Positions 61,151 through 64,000 of a DNA stretch of 64,000 nucleotides are shown here, in pieces; the first letter of the stretch is position 1; every line of letters starts with the position of its first letter. The translations under genes were made by a program, and so were the position numbers. The stretch comes from Opitutia bacterium. GTDB lineage: Bacteria; Verrucomicrobiota; Verrucomicrobiia; Opitutales; Opitutaceae. Location: positions 1-64,000 of the forward strand of contig JACPIT010000003.1 of NCBI GenBank assembly GCA_016187945.1, given 5' to 3'. The notes beneath the pieces are model-generated. The model was not told the origin of the DNA. It was given only the letters and a program-made list of their open reading frames with translations, and made no database searches.

Positions 61151-61167
61151 ATTAAGCGGAGATTAAG
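61151..61167 (-). promoter_or_regulatory. PmrA/QseB-type direct-repeat box before the dioxygenase gene
   Basis: On the minus strand: CTTAAT, CTCCG, CTTAAT, two perfect hexamers 11 bases apart. This equals the YTTAAK-N5-YTTAAK box bound by OmpR-family regulators of the PmrA/QseB class. The box lies 23 bases before the dioxygenase ATG and upstream of the divergent response-regulator gene at 61332. Binding by that regulator is an inference. Confidence 0.65.
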
Positions 61168-61212
61168 CACGCGAGCGCGCCTCGCGGCGCGGCGGCTGTG
61201 CTTTGGTTCCGT

Positions 61213-61229
61213 CTTCATCGTGTCTTAAC
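61213..61229 (+). promoter_or_regulatory. Degenerate PmrA/QseB-like box before the response regulator
   Basis: CTTCAT, CGTGT, CTTAAC is a second direct repeat with the same 11-base period and one mismatch in each half-site from CTTAAK. It is oriented toward the response-regulator gene and could serve autoregulation. It is weaker than the box at 61151-61167. Confidence 0.35.
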
Positions 61230-61331
61230 GTTCGGTATGGCAGGATTGCCTTCATGCGCCCTGACACCCAGCTTGCGGGCGCGGAGCCGACGACCACGCC
61301 CCGACCAGCCTCGTCGCCCTCCGCTCCGCCG

Positions 61332-61994
61332 ATGAGAATTTTGCTCGTGGAAGACGACCCGCGCCTCCTGCGCAGCCTCGCCAAGGCTCTGCGCGAGCAG
61401 GGCTACGCCGTCGACGAGGCTGCCGACGGCGCCGAAGGCGATTTCAAGGCGCGCAGCTACGACTACGACGCCGTCGTGCTCGACGTGATGCTGCCGCAAC
61501 TCGACGGCTGGACGGTGCTCGAGCGCCTCCGCCGTCACAAATCCACGCCCGTGCTCATGCTCACCGCGCGCGACGCCACGCACGATCGCGTGCGCGGCCT
61601 CGACACCGGCGCGGACGATTATCTGGTCAAGCCGTTCGACTTGCCCGAGTTGTTCGCGCGCCTGCGCGCGTTGATCCGCCGCTCGGCAGGACAGGGCAAT
61701 CCTCGCGTCGAACTCGGCGACGTCGTGCTCGACACGCGGGCGCGGACCGTCACGCGCGCCGGACAGCTCGTCGCGCTCACGGCGCGCGAATACGCCATCC
61801 TGGAATACCTCGCGTTGCACCGCGGCGAAGTCGTCTCGCGCACGACGCTCTACGAACACCTCTTCGACGAGAACGACGACACGCTCTCGAACCTCGTCGA
61901 CGTGCACATCTTCGCGATTCGCAAGAAACTCGGTGCGGAGATTGTCGCGACGCGGCGCGGGCTCGGCTATTGCGTGGAGGCGCCGGCGTCATGA
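61332..61994 (+). CDS. OmpR-family response regulator (QseB/PmrA-like)
   Basis: A 220-residue two-domain regulator. The receiver (about 1-115) has the acidic pocket in ILLVEDDPRLLRSL, the phospho-acceptor Asp in VVLDVMLPQLDGWTVLERL, Thr in PVLMLTARDATHDR and Lys in DDYLVKPFDLPELFARL. The winged-helix output domain has VALTAREYAILEYLALHRGE, SRTTLYEHLFDENDDTLSNL, VDVHIFAIRKKLGAE and the wing RRGLGYCVE. I chose the ATG at 61332 because the family starts MRILLVEDD; an ATG at 61254 would add a Pro/Thr/Ala-rich leader of 26 residues. Its stop overlaps the sensor kinase start (ATGA). Confidence 0.93.
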   Translation: MRILLVEDDPRLLRSLAKALREQGYAVDEAADGAEGDFKARSYDYDAVVLDVMLPQLDGWTVLERLRRHKSTPVLMLTARDATHDRVRGLDTGADDYLVKPFDLPELFARLRALIRRSAGQGNPRVELGDVVLDTRARTVTRAGQLVALTAREYAILEYLALHRGEVVSRTTLYEHLFDENDDTLSNLVDVHIFAIRKKLGAEIVATRRGLGYCVEAPAS

Positions 61995-63508
61995 TCCGCA
62001 CCTCGATTCGGGCGCGGTTGCTGGTGTGGATCGGACTGCTCGTCGGAGCGATGTTGCTCGGATTCGGCTTCACCGCGTTCCAACTCTTCCGCGCGAACGA
62101 GCTGAAGCGCATCGACGCGGAACTCGAGCCACGCGTCGCCGCGATCGCGCAAACCTTCCGCGGCGCGCCGCCCCCCGGAGGATTCGGTCCGGGACCACAC
62201 CGCACCAACAGCGGCCCGACGGCCGATCGCGGCCCCGGCTTCGATGGCGACGGCCCGCCGCCCGAACCGCCGGAGTTCAGCCGCCCGGCGAACGACACGC
62301 GCGGCGGCAAAGCTCCGCCGCCGCAACCGGGCGCGCGCGAGATTCGCTTCGGCGCGGCGATCGCGGCGCTGTTCGATGAATCGGCGGCCGACGGATTTTT
62401 CTATGCGATGTGGAAGCGTGAGAGCGGTCTCGTCAAACACTCCGCCAACGCGCCGGCGCGCCTCGCGCAGCCACTCGCGGGCGGCACGCAGCCGGGCATC
62501 AAATACCTGACCGCGGACGGCGCGCGCCTCGCCTACTACTACACCGAGCGCGGCGACTGCGCCCTCGTGGGCGTGAGCCTCGCTGCGGTCGCACGCGCGG
62601 AGCGCAGCTTCGTGTGGTGGCTCGGCGGGGCTGGCGCGCTCGTGCTCGGCGTCGGCCTCGGCGGCGGCGGGTGGCTCGTCACGCGCGCGCTGCGTCCGAT
62701 CGGCGAGATCGGCGCCGCGGCGCGCCGCATCGCCGCCGGCAATCTCCACGAGCGCATCCAGCCGAGCGATCGCGACAGCGAACTCGGCCAACTCGCCGAC
62801 GTGCTGAACAACACCTTCGCGCGTCTCGAAACGTCGTTTGCCGAGCAGCGACAGTTCACCGCCGACGCTTCGCACGAGGTGCGCACGCCGCTGACGGTGA
62901 TCATCTCCGAAGCGCAGGCGTCGCTCGCGCGCCCGCGCACCGGGCAGGAATACCGCGAGACGCTCGAAGTCTGCCTCGAAGCCGCCCAGGACATGCGCCG
63001 GCTCGCGGAATCGCTCCTCGATCTCGCCCGCCTCGATTCCGGCCAGGAAGCGAACCGCCGCAGCGCGTGCGATCTCGCCGAGATCGCGGATGGCTGCGTC
63101 GCGCTGGTCCGGCCGCTGGCCGAAGCGCGCAGCGTCACCATCGCCGCCGAACTCGCGTCCGCTCCGCTCACCGGCGATCCGGCGCGCTTGCGCCAGGTGC
63201 TGGTCAACCTCCTCGACAATGCGATTTACTACAACTACGAGCGCGGCGCGGTCACGGTGCGCACGCGGCGGGAGGACGGCGTCGCGGTTGTCGAAGTCGC
63301 GGACACGGGCTCCGGCATCGCACCCGACGACGTGCCGCACATCTTCCAGCGCTTCTATCGCGCGAACCGCGCCCGCACGCAGACGGAACGCCGCGCCGGC
63401 CTCGGCCTCGCGATCGTGCACTCGATCGTCGAAGCGCACGGCGGCACAATCGCCGTGAAAAGTCAGCTCGGTCTGGGCACGACGTTCACGGTGCGCCTGC
63501 CGGTTTGA
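61991..63508 (+). CDS. Sensor histidine kinase (partner of the OmpR-family regulator)
   Basis: A 505-residue membrane kinase. The first membrane segment (IRARLLVWIGLLVGAMLLGF) is followed by a periplasmic region of about 155 residues with a Gly/Pro-rich stretch (RGAPPPGGFGPGPHRTNSGP). The second membrane segment lies near 205-225 (LGGAGALVLGVGLGGGGWLV), then a HAMP region. The H-box is FTADASHEVRTPLTVIISEA; the N-box is LLDNAIYYNYERG; the G1 box is VADTGSGIAPDD; the G2 box is RRAGLGLAIVHSIVEAHGG. The start at 61991 overlaps the regulator stop (ATGA). The Pro/Gly-rich sensor region is atypical; the stimulus is not known. Confidence 0.93.
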   Translation: MIRTSIRARLLVWIGLLVGAMLLGFGFTAFQLFRANELKRIDAELEPRVAAIAQTFRGAPPPGGFGPGPHRTNSGPTADRGPGFDGDGPPPEPPEFSRPANDTRGGKAPPPQPGAREIRFGAAIAALFDESAADGFFYAMWKRESGLVKHSANAPARLAQPLAGGTQPGIKYLTADGARLAYYYTERGDCALVGVSLAAVARAERSFVWWLGGAGALVLGVGLGGGGWLVTRALRPIGEIGAAARRIAAGNLHERIQPSDRDSELGQLADVLNNTFARLETSFAEQRQFTADASHEVRTPLTVIISEAQASLARPRTGQEYRETLEVCLEAAQDMRRLAESLLDLARLDSGQEANRRSACDLAEIADGCVALVRPLAEARSVTIAAELASAPLTGDPARLRQVLVNLLDNAIYYNYERGAVTVRTRREDGVAVVEVADTGSGIAPDDVPHIFQRFYRANRARTQTERRAGLGLAIVHSIVEAHGGTIAVKSQLGLGTTFTVRLPV

Positions 63509-63510
63509 TC

Positions 63511-63686
63511 CTAAATTCCGCAGAAAACTCTCCACGGATTACACCGATTACGCGGATGGAATTATTTCAGGAAAACTTTTTCTCCATTTTCGTTCGCCTG
63601 CGGGTGAAGCGGCTCCGCTGCCGAAGTCTTGAACTATCCGTGCCCTCCGTGAAATCCGTGGTTTCAACTGCTGATTTTAGGTTGAT
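63511..63686. repeat. Long periodic palindrome, CCTAAATTCCG...CCACGGATTAC family
   Basis: Outer arms are GATCCTAAATTCCGCAG and CTGCTGATTTTAGGTTGATC. Inside them, CTCCACGGATTACACCGATT then ACGCGGATGG pairs with ATCCGTGCCCTCCGTGAAAT then CCGTGGTTTC. It is the same CCACGGATT family as at 283-367 and has the same outer border as the palindrome at 13111-13254. It overlaps the 3' end of the small membrane protein gene at 63567-63833. Confidence 0.75.
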
Positions 63687-63833
63687 CGGCGGCGCTCGCC
63701 GGCGTCTTTTGCCCGGCGCGACGAGCCACACCGCCAACGCGAGCACGATGACCGCCGCCAGCACGCAGGCGATGCCCGCCAGCACGAGCAGCGCGCAAGG
63801 CTCGATCCATCGGTCGAGTTCGAGCGGCGACAT
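63567..63833 (-). CDS. Small single-span membrane protein following a P-type ATPase gene
   Basis: An 88-residue open frame starting at ATG 63833, 5 bases after the P-type ATPase stop. It has one strong membrane helix (CALLVLAGIACVLAAVIVLA) and then a basic stretch (GKRRRRAPPINLKSAVETTD). The last 35 residues are encoded by the arm of the palindromic repeat (63511-63686), so they are unlikely to be ancestral. The repeat may have replaced the original 3' end. A short membrane partner of the ATPase, comparable in position to CcoS/FixS beside FixI, is possible, but I see no specific sequence match. Confidence 0.6.
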   Translation of the reverse strand: MSPLELDRWIEPCALLVLAGIACVLAAVIVLALAVWLVAPGKRRRRAPPINLKSAVETTDFTEGTDSSRLRQRSRFTRRRTKMEKKFS

Positions 63834-63838
63834 CCGAT

Positions 63839-64000
63839 TCAGGGGACGCCCGCCGCGGCGGTGTCGAAGCGCAGCAGGCGCGCGCTGTTGAAGATGACGA
63901 AAAACGCGCTGAATTCGTGCAACACCGCCGCGACAATCGGGCTCACGACGCCGAGCGCGGAGAGCAGCACGAAGAGCCCGATGAAGCCGCATCCGCAGAG
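63839..64000 (-). CDS. Heavy-metal P-type ATPase, C-terminal end (cut by window edge)
   Basis: The last 53 residues of a gene that enters from beyond the right edge: LCGCGFIGLFVLLSALGVVS, PIVAAVLHEFSAFFVIFNSA, RLLRFDTAAAGVP. The stretch AAVLHEFSAFFVIFNSARLLR is the standard end of CPx (P1B) heavy-metal ATPases such as CopA/ZntA/CadA (AxxHxxSxxxVxxNSxRLxR). The metal cannot be told from this part. The gene is convergent with the two-component system and may be followed by the small membrane protein gene. Confidence 0.88.
   Translation of the reverse strand, partial: LCGCGFIGLFVLLSALGVVSPIVAAVLHEFSAFFVIFNSARLLRFDTAAAGVP

Overview
The window is high-GC DNA from a Gram-negative bacterium, most likely a verrucomicrobium of the Opitutaceae/Opitutales type. 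This is inferred from gene content and gene style: LpxI and an LptE-like lipoprotein imply lipid A, and there is a BamD-like secreted TPR protein, a Wzc-type tyrosine kinase locus, very large secreted proteins with Calx-beta and delta-60 repeats, and many short intergenic palindromes. No rRNA is present; the only RNA gene seen is tRNA-Ser(GCT) at 37790-37880. Most genes are chromosomal housekeeping genes. No transposase, integrase, phage gene or CRISPR array was found.

Layout. 1-9.7 kb: end of an unidentified gene, rsmI, a 52-aa lipoprotein, a membrane-anchored coiled-coil protein, pgi, scpB, a large conserved protein of unknown function, sppA and sufT. 9.7-13 kb: a VOC protein, a tRNA-dihydrouridine synthase with a bifunctional-nuclease gene, and lpxI. 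13.4-18.3 kb: a compact exopolysaccharide export operon on the minus strand (FecR-like, beta-barrel, Wza-like, Wzc-like) with a palindrome in its upstream gap and a terminator at its end. 18.4-23.8 kb: leuS, divergent from an active HtrA protease that is translationally coupled to an HtrA-like protein lacking the whole catalytic triad. 24-30 kb: ribE-udg, DUF1573-HPt, metK-ahcY and a strong terminator. 30-38 kb: a HAD hydrolase, a CrtI-like oxidoreductase, an ABC ATPase, a 1392-aa secreted metalloprotease and tRNA-Ser. 38-42 kb: hpt, then the ATPase and binding protein of an iron-type ABC importer, whose probable permease lies about 11 kb away at 53.1-54.8 kb.

42-46.4 kb is an envelope and lipid operon on the minus strand: rpmF-plsX-fabH-bamD-like-lptE-like-58-aa protein-rpe. 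Then come uppP, trpD-glmM, a TPR-MFS pair and a two-domain TonB-C protein. 53-58.5 kb is a probable metal-uptake region: ABC permease, two related outer-membrane proteins, mntH and a universal stress protein, with a DtxR/MntR-like palindrome ahead of the mntH operon. 58.6-63.5 kb holds two secreted proteins (a formylglycine-generating-enzyme-like protein and an intradiol-dioxygenase-like protein) that share an almost identical Thr/Ser-rich, GGGGG, hydrophobic, basic C-terminal tail. A decayed duplicate lies beside them, and a QseB/PmrA-class two-component system is divergent from them. A PmrA/QseB-type box stands directly before the dioxygenase gene. The window ends in the tail of a heavy-metal P-type ATPase gene.

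Intergenic space is full of palindromic repeats of several families: GTAGGAGC-type REP-like hairpins, TAGCGCGGTGC and TAGNGCCGGT types, a GTAGCGGAATTC type, and long periodic palindromes such as CCACGGATT...AATCCGTGG. Several carry compensating stem changes within a constant flank. All assignments come from reading the sequence and from remembered family knowledge; no database search was run.
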